A stretch of DNA of 64,000 nt from Microbacteriaceae bacterium VKM Ac-2855. Lineage in GTDB: Bacteria > Actinomycetota > Actinomycetes > Actinomycetales > Microbacteriaceae. Each line of letters starts with the position of its first letter. Position 1 is the first letter of the stretch. Position numbers and translations under genes: made by a program. The notes under the pieces were generated by a model. The model ran no database searches, was not told the origin of the DNA, and saw only the letters and a program-made list of their open reading frames with translations. This document shows, one piece after another, positions 1 to 6,527 of the stretch. The stretch is taken from positions 785,124-849,123 of the forward strand of contig JABMLG010000001.1 in the NCBI GenBank assembly GCA_013204985.1. The letters are read 5' to 3'.

Positions 1-908
1 CTCTCGCGGCCCGCACCCCGGCGGCGCCGACGCTCGACACCGCGCTGGCCGAGACGGCCGCAGGCGAACGCCCGCAGGATGCGCCGCGAGGCCGACTGCG
101 CTGGTTCCTGCGTCGCCCCGGGCTGATCCTCTCGGTGCTGGCGATCGTGATCGCCCTCGCCTGGGCGTTCGCGCCCGCCCTGTTCACCTCGTTCGACCCG
201 ATCGACGGGGTGCCCGCCGACAAGTTCCAAGCGCCGAACGCCGAACACTGGTTCGGCACGGATGCACTCGGCCGCGACCTCTACGCCCGCGTCGTCTACG
301 GCGCCTCCAGTTCGTTGACCGCGGTGGGCGTCGCTCTGCTGGTCGCCTTCGTCTTCGGCACGCTGCTCGGCACGCTCTCCGGCTTCGTCGGCGGGCTGCT
401 CGACGAGGTGTTGATGCGCGTCGTCGACGTGCTGCTCTCGGTTCCCGGTCTCTTGGTCTCGCTCATCCTGGTGACGGCGCTCGGTTTCGGGATGGTGAAC
501 GTGGCGATCGCCGTCGGAGTCGCCGCCGTCGCGTCCTTCGCCCGTGTGATGCGCTCCGAGGTGCTACGGGTCCGCACCGCGCTGTACGTCGAGGCCGCTG
601 CCGCGAACGGCGTGCGCTGGCCGCACGTGCTGTGGCGTCACGTGCTGCCCAATTCGATCGGACCGATCGTGGTGCTCTCGACCCTCGAGTTCGGCTCCGC
701 GATCCTGTCGATCTCGGCACTCAGCTTCCTCGGCTTCGGCGCGACACCGCCGGCTCCGGAATGGGGCGCCCTGGTCTCCGACGGCCGCAATTACCTGGCC
801 ACGGGCTGGTGGCTGACCACTCTGCCCGGCCTCATCATCCTCGCGCTCGTGCTCTCCGCCAACCGGATCAGCCGCGCGCTCGACCGTGAACGAAAGGACC
901 GCTGGTGA
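1..908 (+). CDS. Peptide/nickel-type ABC importer permease, DppC-like (5' end outside window)
   Basis: Membrane subunit of a peptide-family ABC importer that passes a small solute through the cytoplasmic membrane. The frame is open to the left edge, so the true start is outside; about 301 codons are visible. A charged cytoplasmic tail is followed by a first membrane helix near codons 40-62, the hallmark FGTDALGRDLYARV, more helices, and the EAA loop EAAAANGVRWPHVLWRHVLP that docks on the ATPase. The stop overlaps the GTG of the next gene by four bases (GTGA), so the two are translationally coupled. The intact set at 30-36 kb suggests that a binding protein and a DppB partner lie just upstream. 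Substrate is not readable from sequence; a sulfur compound or peptide is possible. Confidence 0.9.
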   Translation, partial: LAARTPAAPTLDTALAETAAGERPQDAPRGRLRWFLRRPGLILSVLAIVIALAWAFAPALFTSFDPIDGVPADKFQAPNAEHWFGTDALGRDLYARVVYGASSSLTAVGVALLVAFVFGTLLGTLSGFVGGLLDEVLMRVVDVLLSVPGLLVSLILVTALGFGMVNVAIAVGVAAVASFARVMRSEVLRVRTALYVEAAAANGVRWPHVLWRHVLPNSIGPIVVLSTLEFGSAILSISALSFLGFGATPPAPEWGALVSDGRNYLATGWWLTTLPGLIILALVLSANRISRALDRERKDRW

Positions 909-2536
909 GTTCCGACACCATCCTGCTCTCCGTCCGCGACCTCCGGGTCGACTACCGCACGGCGCACGGCACGGTGCCCGCCGTGCGCGGCATCTCGTTC
1001 GACGTGCGCGCCGGTGAGACGGTCGCGATCGTCGGCGAGTCCGGCTCCGGCAAGACGACCGCGGCGCACGCGCTGCTGGGCCTGCTCCCCGTGGGCGGCC
1101 GGCGTACCGGTGGTGTGATCGCGCTGAACGGTCGCGACGTCGCACGGCTGGGCGAATCCGCACTGCGCTCGGTACGCGGCTCGCAGATCGGGCTGGTGCC
1201 GCAGGATCCGACCGTGTCGCTGAACCCGGGCAAACGCGTCGGCGAGCAGATCGCCGAGGCTCTGCGGATCCACAAGCTCGCCGGGAGGCGCGAGGCGGCG
1301 ATCGCCGCCGTCGAGATCCTCGCACGGGTGGGGATCGACGAGCCGAAGATTCGCGCACGGCAGTATCCGCACGAACTCTCCGGAGGGATGCGCCAGCGCG
1401 TGCTGATCGGGGTGGCGCTCGCCTGCAGGCCCCAGCTGATCATCGCCGACGAGCCGACCTCGGCGCTCGATGTCACGGTGCAGCGGACGGTGCTGGACAC
1501 CCTCGGCTCTCTCGTCGCCGAGAGCGGCACCGCCGTGCTGCTGATCACGCACGACCTGGGCGTGGCGGCGGATCGGGCCGACCGGATCATCGTGATGAAC
1601 CGAGGCGAGATCGTCGAGGAGGGCTCGGCGCGCGCGGTTCTCGCGGCGCCGGCGGATGCGTACACGAAGCGCCTCGTGACCTCGGCTCCCTCCCTCTCCG
1701 GCGGTCGGCTGCAACCGGCGAGAAGTGTCGTTCCCCCCGATGGACCTCCCGCGCTCGCGCTGCACGACGTGGGCAAGACCTTCCGCGTGCACCGCCCGGG
1801 CGGCGGGAGATCGACGTTGACCGCCGTGGACAGCGTCTCACTCACCGTTCCGCGCGGCCGTACGCTCGCCATCGTCGGCGAGTCGGGCTCGGGCAAGTCG
1901 ACGACCGCGCGGATCGCCGTGCGGCTCACGAACCCGAGCTCTGGACGCGTTGAGATCGGCGGCGACGACGTCACGTCGCTGCGCGGAGAACGGTTGCGGA
2001 CCCTGCGTTCGCGGGTACAGCTCGTGTACCAGAACCCGTACGCGTCACTGGATCCGCGATTCACGATCGAGCAGATCATCGCAGAGCCGCTGCGGGCCTT
2101 CGGCCACGGCGATCAGCCCGCGCGTCGCCGCCGTGTTGCGGAGCTGCTGGAGCAGGTCGCCCTGCCGCCGGGGATCGCGAGCCGAACGGCGGCGGAACTC
2201 TCGGGCGGCCAGCGCCAGCGCATCGCGATCGCACGCGCCATCGCTCTGAAGCCCGAGCTGCTCGTGCTGGACGAGCCGGTGTCTGCACTGGACGTCTCGG
2301 TGCAGGCGCAGATCCTGCAACTCCTCGTCGATCTGCAGGGTGAGCTCGGGCTCAGCTACCTGTTCATCACGCACGACCTCGCCGTCGTCCGCCAGATCGC
2401 GGATCGTGTGGTCGTGATGCGCCAGGGCCGGGTCGTGGAGGAAGGTGCGACGGAACAGCTGTATCGCGAGCCGCAGCATCCGTATACGCGGGAGCTGCTG
2501 GCCGCGATCCCGGGCGAGGTGCGCGCCTCGGTCTGA
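905..2536 (+). CDS. Fused double ATPase of peptide-type ABC importer (DppD-DppF fusion)
   Basis: Cytoplasmic ATPase that powers the permease encoded immediately upstream. The 543 residues hold two complete nucleotide-binding domains joined in one chain, as is common in actinobacteria. Domain 1 has Walker A GESGSGKTT (44-52), signature LSGGMRQ (about 158) and Walker B IIADEPTSALD (about 179). Domain 2 has Walker A GESGSGKST (about 325), signature LSGGQRQ (about 433) and Walker B LLVLDEPVSALD. The GTG start overlaps the permease stop. The last 170 bases are overlapped in antisense by the long tail of the convergent EamA gene. It is closely similar in build to the ATPase at 30307-32019, so the two may be interchangeable paralogues. 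Confidence 0.93.
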   Translation: MSSDTILLSVRDLRVDYRTAHGTVPAVRGISFDVRAGETVAIVGESGSGKTTAAHALLGLLPVGGRRTGGVIALNGRDVARLGESALRSVRGSQIGLVPQDPTVSLNPGKRVGEQIAEALRIHKLAGRREAAIAAVEILARVGIDEPKIRARQYPHELSGGMRQRVLIGVALACRPQLIIADEPTSALDVTVQRTVLDTLGSLVAESGTAVLLITHDLGVAADRADRIIVMNRGEIVEEGSARAVLAAPADAYTKRLVTSAPSLSGGRLQPARSVVPPDGPPALALHDVGKTFRVHRPGGGRSTLTAVDSVSLTVPRGRTLAIVGESGSGKSTTARIAVRLTNPSSGRVEIGGDDVTSLRGERLRTLRSRVQLVYQNPYASLDPRFTIEQIIAEPLRAFGHGDQPARRRRVAELLEQVALPPGIASRTAAELSGGQRQRIAIARAIALKPELLVLDEPVSALDVSVQAQILQLLVDLQGELGLSYLFITHDLAVVRQIADRVVVMRQGRVVEEGATEQLYREPQHPYTRELLAAIPGEVRASV

Positions 2537-3380
2537 GGCCGCGCTGCTGGCCGAGCAGCACACCGCCGAGCACGAGCACGATCCCGAGGAGTTGCCGCGG
2601 TTGGAGCTGCTCGGCGGCCAGCAGCGTACCGAGCAGCACGCCGGTGACGGGATTCAGCAGCCCGATCAGACCGACCGTCCCCGCGGGGAGGTGGCGCAGA
2701 CCGCCGAACCAGGCGACGAACGCGACGGCCGTCGCGATGACGCTGACATAGGCGAAGCCCGCCACGGCTGCGGCGTCGAGAGCCGGCGGCGCACCCTCGA
2801 CCACGATCGCGAAGGGCAGCAAGAGCACTCCCCCGCCCAGCAGCTGCCACGACGTGACGGCGATCGTGGACGCGGTCGGCGCCCATCGCTTGGTGAGCAC
2901 GAAGCCGACGGAGGACATCAGCATCGCTACGATCGACGCGACCACGCCCAACGGCTCGACGCGCCCGCCGACGCCGGTGAGCAGCAGACACACCCCCGCG
3001 AAGCCGAAGGCGGCACCGCCGACCGCGACGAGCGTCGGGCGCTCATTGAGCAACGGCCAGGCGAGCAGCAGCAGCGCACCTGCCGAGGTCGCCATGATCG
3101 TGGAGGCGACGCTCGAGGGCAGCAGTTGCGAGGCGACGTAGATCAATACGAAGAATGCTCCGACGTTCACGGAGCCGAGCAGCAATGACTTCCACCACCA
3201 GTCGCCGTGCGGGCGTGCCCGTGCGATCAGCAGCAGGATGAGCCCGGCCGGCAGTGCGCGCAGGGTCGCGCCCCACAGCGGATCGCCCACCGGCAGGAAT
3301 TGCCGCGTGACGTAGTAGTTCGACCCCCACGCGATCGGGGCGATCGCGGTGACCAGAATCCAGCGCCATTTACCTTCCAC
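2367..3380 (-). CDS. EamA/DMT-family permease
   Basis: Ten-helix drug/metabolite transporter-type permease of the cytoplasmic membrane; members export amino acids, metabolites or drugs, and the substrate here is unknown. Both EamA halves are visible (helices from ILVTAIAPIAWGSNYYVTRQ onward and a second half starting near LGVVASIVAMLMSSVGFVLT). I place the start at the GTG at 3380 because a -10 box TAAGAT lies exactly seven bases upstream, implying a leaderless mRNA; an in-frame ATG at 3422 would overlap the divergent MarR start. The C-terminus is odd: after the last helix (GIVLVLGGVLLGQQ) the frame runs on for about 57 Pro/Arg-rich residues antisense to the neighbouring ATPase gene, so an ancestral stop may have been lost. 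Control by the divergent MarR protein is likely. Confidence 0.82.
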   Translation of the reverse strand: MEGKWRWILVTAIAPIAWGSNYYVTRQFLPVGDPLWGATLRALPAGLILLLIARARPHGDWWWKSLLLGSVNVGAFFVLIYVASQLLPSSVASTIMATSAGALLLLAWPLLNERPTLVAVGGAAFGFAGVCLLLTGVGGRVEPLGVVASIVAMLMSSVGFVLTKRWAPTASTIAVTSWQLLGGGVLLLPFAIVVEGAPPALDAAAVAGFAYVSVIATAVAFVAWFGGLRHLPAGTVGLIGLLNPVTGVLLGTLLAAEQLQPRQLLGIVLVLGGVLLGQQRGLRPRRAPRPGSRPAAPAYTDAAARDTAVPSHLPPRPGPGASRPHDPRSGGRRRGRA

Positions 3381-3410
3381 GGAAGCTATCTTAGCTTCCC
3401 GGGAAGGTAA
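3370..3410. promoter_or_regulatory. Twin MarR operators over two divergent leaderless promoters
   Basis: Two inverted repeats lie 21 bp apart centre to centre. The distal one is TTACCTTCC-AC-GGAAGCTAT (3370-3389) and the proximal one is TTAGCTTCCCGGGAAGGTAA (3391-3410), nearly perfect. The plus-strand -10 box TAAAGT (3408-3413) sits seven bases before the MarR ATG at 3421. The minus-strand -10 box TAAGAT (3388-3393) sits seven bases before the EamA GTG at 3380. The proximal operator fills the spacer of both promoters, so occupancy should silence both genes. Confidence 0.75.
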
Positions 3411-3420
3411 AGTGTCGGGC

Positions 3421-3918
3421 ATGACAGTTGAATCCGACCGCGTCGCCCGGATCCAGGCGCAGTGGCGGCGCGAGCGCCCGGAACTCGATGTCGACCCGCA
3501 GGGCGTGATCGGCCGCTTGCATCGCGTCGCGGCGCACCTCACCGCCCAGATCGTTCCCGTCTACGCGAAGCACGGACTCGGCGAGGGCGAGTTCGACGTG
3601 CTGGCGACCCTGCGCCGCGCGGGCGCACCGTTCGAGCTGGCCCCCGGCGAACTGGCCGAGCACACGATGGTGACGACCGGCGCGATGACCAAGCGTCTGG
3701 ACCGCCTCGTCTCCGCCGGGCTGGTCGAACGTCGTGCCGCCGAATTCGACGGGCGGCGGAGGATCGTTGCGCTCACACCGGCGGGCGTCACCACCATCGA
3801 CGCGGCGTTCGCGGAGCACATCGCCAACGAACACCGACTGGTCGACGTGCTGACCACCGCCGACCGCGCGGCCCTCGAACGCATCCTCATCCGCTGGCTC
3901 GCCGTGTTCGAGGCGTGA
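3421..3918 (+). CDS. MarR-family transcriptional regulator
   Basis: Winged-helix repressor of 165 residues, the normal size for MarR proteins. The core is visible around residues 45-120: GEFDVLATLRRAG, then the recognition helix region VTTGAMTKRLDRLVSAGLVE and the wing EFDGRRRIVALTPAG. The ATG at 3421 is chosen because the -10 box TAAAGT ends seven bases before it, which fits a leaderless transcript, and because the gene faces the EamA permease across a pair of inverted repeats. The obvious inference is that it represses itself and the permease and is released by a small ligand that the permease exports. The ligand is unknown. Confidence 0.9.
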   Translation: MTVESDRVARIQAQWRRERPELDVDPQGVIGRLHRVAAHLTAQIVPVYAKHGLGEGEFDVLATLRRAGAPFELAPGELAEHTMVTTGAMTKRLDRLVSAGLVERRAAEFDGRRRIVALTPAGVTTIDAAFAEHIANEHRLVDVLTTADRAALERILIRWLAVFEA

Positions 3919-3943
3919 CCGCACCGACTGGACGCCGAACGGG

Positions 3944-4561
3944 CTACCAGTCCAGGTCGAGCGGGTCCGTCGAGTTCTCGCCCGGAGGTCGCTGCCGCGA
4001 GCGGGCCGGGGGTTGCGGCTGGGGCTGCGGCTGCGGTGTGTCGATGCCGACTCGGCCCCGCACTCCGGAGCGCTGGATGGCCCGCTGGATCGACAGATCA
4101 CGCTCGTTCGGATCGCCCACATAGCGGATGTCGCGGAGACCCTGGCCCTGAGCCGCGGACTCGAAGACGAAGTGGCCGTAGCCGAGGATCCTGCCGATCA
4201 GCGGCTTGTGCACGGCGACGTCGAGGATCCGCGACATCGGCATGGTGGCGAGGTGCTGGTCGAACACGCCGTGCACCCGGAACACGCGGATGTTCGTGAT
4301 GACGAAGCGGTCCATGTGCAGAGCGAGGATCCGGTACCCCGCCTCCGCTGCGACTCCGACGGACAGAGCGAGCGCGATCCAGCTCACCCACGAATTCAGC
4401 ATGATGGCCAGGAAGAGCAGCATCAGTGCGACGAAAAGTCGCGCGAGCGGCCCCACGATCGCCATCCAGTGCCGACGGACTTCATCGATCACGACCTCGC
4501 CCTCATCGGCGATCAGGTACTGGTCGATATTCGGGTCGAACCACCGATCGAGGATCGGCAC
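3944..4561 (-). CDS. Membrane protein with bacterial PH domain
   Basis: A 205-residue protein with two adjacent membrane helices (about 38-80: LARLFVALMLLFLAIMLNSW and a second hydrophobic stretch) followed by a bacterial PH-like domain (DUF304 type: HMDRFVITNIRVFRVHGVFD through LGYGHFVFESAAQ). The tail is a Pro/Gln repeat (PQPQPQPQPP) and an acidic end. These proteins sit in the cytoplasmic membrane; their function is not established. The start is GTG at 4561, with a GGAG just upstream inside the preceding small gene. It follows the 54-residue membrane protein at 4566-4730 after a four-base gap, so the two are one operon. It converges with the MarR gene. Confidence 0.85.
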   Translation of the reverse strand: MPILDRWFDPNIDQYLIADEGEVVIDEVRRHWMAIVGPLARLFVALMLLFLAIMLNSWVSWIALALSVGVAAEAGYRILALHMDRFVITNIRVFRVHGVFDQHLATMPMSRILDVAVHKPLIGRILGYGHFVFESAAQGQGLRDIRYVGDPNERDLSIQRAIQRSGVRGRVGIDTPQPQPQPQPPARSRQRPPGENSTDPLDLDW

Positions 4562-4565
4562 GGGT

Positions 4566-4730
4566 TCACTCCGCCAGGGCGGTGAAGAAAGTCACGATGG
4601 CGTTGACGGCGGCGACGATGCCGTCACCGATCCCGCCGACGACGTTCGCGGCTTCGGTCGGGCGTGTCACGAGGTAGAACACGCAGAACAGCGCCAGCAG
4701 AACGACGATCGTGCGCCTGATGAATTTCAC
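4566..4730 (-). CDS. Small membrane protein, function unknown
   Basis: A 54-codon gene. The start is a GTG at 4730 preceded by a strong AGGAGG six bases away (CCTCCT at 4737-4742 on the plus strand), which is the main evidence that it is translated. The product begins with a basic KFIRRT, then a hydrophobic segment TIVVLLALFCVFYLV, a short TRPTEAAN linker and a second amphipathic/hydrophobic segment rich in Gly, Ala and Val. It could be a small two-pass or signal-anchored peptide. It lies four bases before the PH-domain gene and is almost certainly co-transcribed with it, so it may be its partner. I do not recognise the family. Confidence 0.7.
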   Translation of the reverse strand: MKFIRRTIVVLLALFCVFYLVTRPTEAANVVGGIGDGIVAAVNAIVTFFTALAE

Positions 4731-4895
4731 TCGTGGCCTCCTCTCGGCGGGCGCGCTCACGCAACGCCGACGGTCACTGTGACACACAACGCGGCGTATC
4801 CATCGAGGCGCGCCGCGATCAGCGGGGGTCGCAGCGCTGGCATGAGCGGGCGCCGCTCGTTCGTCGCCGGGCCGCGCTCCTGACAGCATGGGCGG

Positions 4896-5876
4896 ATGAC
4901 CGAACCGACGCTCGTCCCCGAACTCCTGGTCCGCGACGTCGCGACGAGCGTCGCGTTCTGGCGCGACCTGCTCGGTTTCGAGGTGCGCTACGAACGGCCC
5001 GAGGAGGGTTTCGCCTACCTCGCCCGCGGCAGCGCGCACGTGATGCTCGACCAGCTCGGGGTCGGTCGCGATTGGATCAGCGCGGAGATGACCGCGCCCT
5101 TCGGGCGCGGCGTGAATCTGCAGATGACGGTGGCCGACATCGAGCCGGCACGCGTGGCGCTGGAGCGAGCCGGTGTCGAGCTGTTCCTGCCCGTCGAGAC
5201 GAAAAGCTACCGAGTCGGCGGCGACGAGCGCGCGGTGCGCCAGTTCGTGGTGGCGGATCCGGACGGGTACCTCATCCGCATCCAGAGCACCCTCCGACCC
5301 CGACCAGCGCGACCGCTGAGTGCGGATGACGACCTTCATCCGTTACCGCGCCGGGTGCTGGTGGCCGGCCCCTCCGGATCGGGCAAGACGACGCTCGCGC
5401 TCGGGGTCGATAAAGTACTCGGGCTGCCGCACACCGAGATCGACTCCCTGTTCCACGGCCCGGAATGGACCGTGCTACCGGGGTTTGTCGAGAAGGTCGA
5501 AGCCTTCACAGCGGAGCAGCGATGGACGACGGAGTGGCTCTACTCCACCCAGCTCGGCGAGCTGCTGCCCTCGCGCGCCGACACACTGGTCTGGCTCGAC
5601 CTCTCCGTGCGGGTGCACATGTCGCGCCTCATCCTGCGCACTCTGCGACGACGCTTCGGCCGTCTGGAGCTCTGGAACGGCAACGTCGAGCCGCCGCTGC
5701 ACACGATCTTCCGCGACCCCGAGCACATAGTGCGCTGGGGGTGGACCGGGCGGGCGAAGCTGCGGATGCGCGTGGCCGAGGCGGCGCGTGATCACCCGCA
5801 CCTGCGCATCGTGCGGCTGCGCTCGCAGCGACAGGTCACCCGGTGGCTGCGCCACCTCGAGCGTGCCGCAGAGTAG
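4896..5876 (+). CDS. Glyoxalase/bleomycin-resistance-like domain fused to a P-loop nucleoside-kinase-like domain
   Basis: The 326-residue product joins two normally separate domains. Residues 1-132 form a vicinal-oxygen-chelate (glyoxalase/bleomycin resistance) fold: PELLVRDVATSVAFWRDLLG, then ARGSAHVMLDQLG and QFVVADPDGYLIRIQST. Residues 150-326 form an adenylate-kinase-like P-loop domain of the FlaR/topology-modulation type, with Walker A AGPSGSGKTTLA and ending in a basic, Arg-rich C-terminus. The linker is only about 20 residues and there is no stop or frameshift between them. VOC proteins bind antibiotics or metals; the kinase-like family has no settled role. The start ATG has no clear Shine-Dalgarno. 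The gene may be a fusion of adjacent genes. Confidence 0.85.
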   Translation: MTEPTLVPELLVRDVATSVAFWRDLLGFEVRYERPEEGFAYLARGSAHVMLDQLGVGRDWISAEMTAPFGRGVNLQMTVADIEPARVALERAGVELFLPVETKSYRVGGDERAVRQFVVADPDGYLIRIQSTLRPRPARPLSADDDLHPLPRRVLVAGPSGSGKTTLALGVDKVLGLPHTEIDSLFHGPEWTVLPGFVEKVEAFTAEQRWTTEWLYSTQLGELLPSRADTLVWLDLSVRVHMSRLILRTLRRRFGRLELWNGNVEPPLHTIFRDPEHIVRWGWTGRAKLRMRVAEAARDHPHLRIVRLRSQRQVTRWLRHLERAAE

Positions 5877-5880
5877 AGCG

Positions 5881-6504
5881 GTGCTCCGCTTCGCGCTCGT
5901 CCTCGTGACCGCTGTCTTCGCTGCGGGCGAGATCGCGCACGCCCGTTCGTCCCGCCGTCGGTTAGGGGCGCGGCCCGGGCCCGGCCACGGCGCCGCCGTC
6001 GTGGTGTTCGGCTACCGCAATCCGGGGCATCGAGCCAACGGCGTGAATCGTTTCCGCGTGCGGGCGGGACTGCGCTCGATCCCCGCGGATGCGGATCCGC
6101 TCGTCGTGATCTTCACCGGCGGCGCCGTCGGCGGCGACGAGGCCGAGGCGACGATCATGGCCCGGTACGCCCGCTCGAGACGGCGCTATCGGGGTCCTCT
6201 CACACTCGAGACGGCCAGCCGCACCACCTGGCAGAACGTGCAGAACATCATCCCCCTGCTCGAGGAAGCCGACCGGATCCTGTTCGTCTCGAATCCGCTG
6301 CACGCCGAGAAGGCCCGCGGCTACCTGTGGAAGCTCCGGCCCGACCTCGCCGAACGACTGGTCCGTGCGCAGGACTACCGCTTCGGTGAGACCCCTCTGG
6401 TGAAGCCGGTGGCCACGATTCTGGGACTCGGTGACCTGTGGGCTCGGCGGCGCGATGTGGCGCGCCGGCCCCGATCGGCCCAGGGCACGGAACACAACTC
6501 GTAA
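5881..6504 (+). CDS. DUF218 (YdcF/ElyC-like) membrane-anchored protein
   Basis: DUF218-family protein of about 207 residues. An N-terminal hydrophobic anchor (LRFALVLVTAVFAAG) is followed by the DUF218 core: AAVVVFGYRNPG, then VVIFTGGAVGGDEAEATIMA, LETASRTTWQNVQNIIPLLE and RILFVSNPLHAEKAR. The conserved acidic EA pair after GG and the ETASRTT motif are typical. Family members act in cell-envelope metabolism or in vancomycin-type susceptibility, but the reaction is not defined. I start at the GTG at 5881, four bases after the upstream stop; a GTG at 5863 would overlap the upstream gene by 14 bases and is possible. The product is encoded in tandem with the fusion protein. Confidence 0.83.
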   Translation: MLRFALVLVTAVFAAGEIAHARSSRRRLGARPGPGHGAAVVVFGYRNPGHRANGVNRFRVRAGLRSIPADADPLVVIFTGGAVGGDEAEATIMARYARSRRRYRGPLTLETASRTTWQNVQNIIPLLEEADRILFVSNPLHAEKARGYLWKLRPDLAERLVRAQDYRFGETPLVKPVATILGLGDLWARRRDVARRPRSAQGTEHNS

Positions 6505-6527
6505 CCAACTCGCGCGAGGGCGGCTCG

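Noticed and set aside
2445..3410. Plus-strand open frames across the EamA gene
   Set aside because: Antisense shadows with Gln/Arg/His-rich composition; helices and family motifs are clear on the minus strand.
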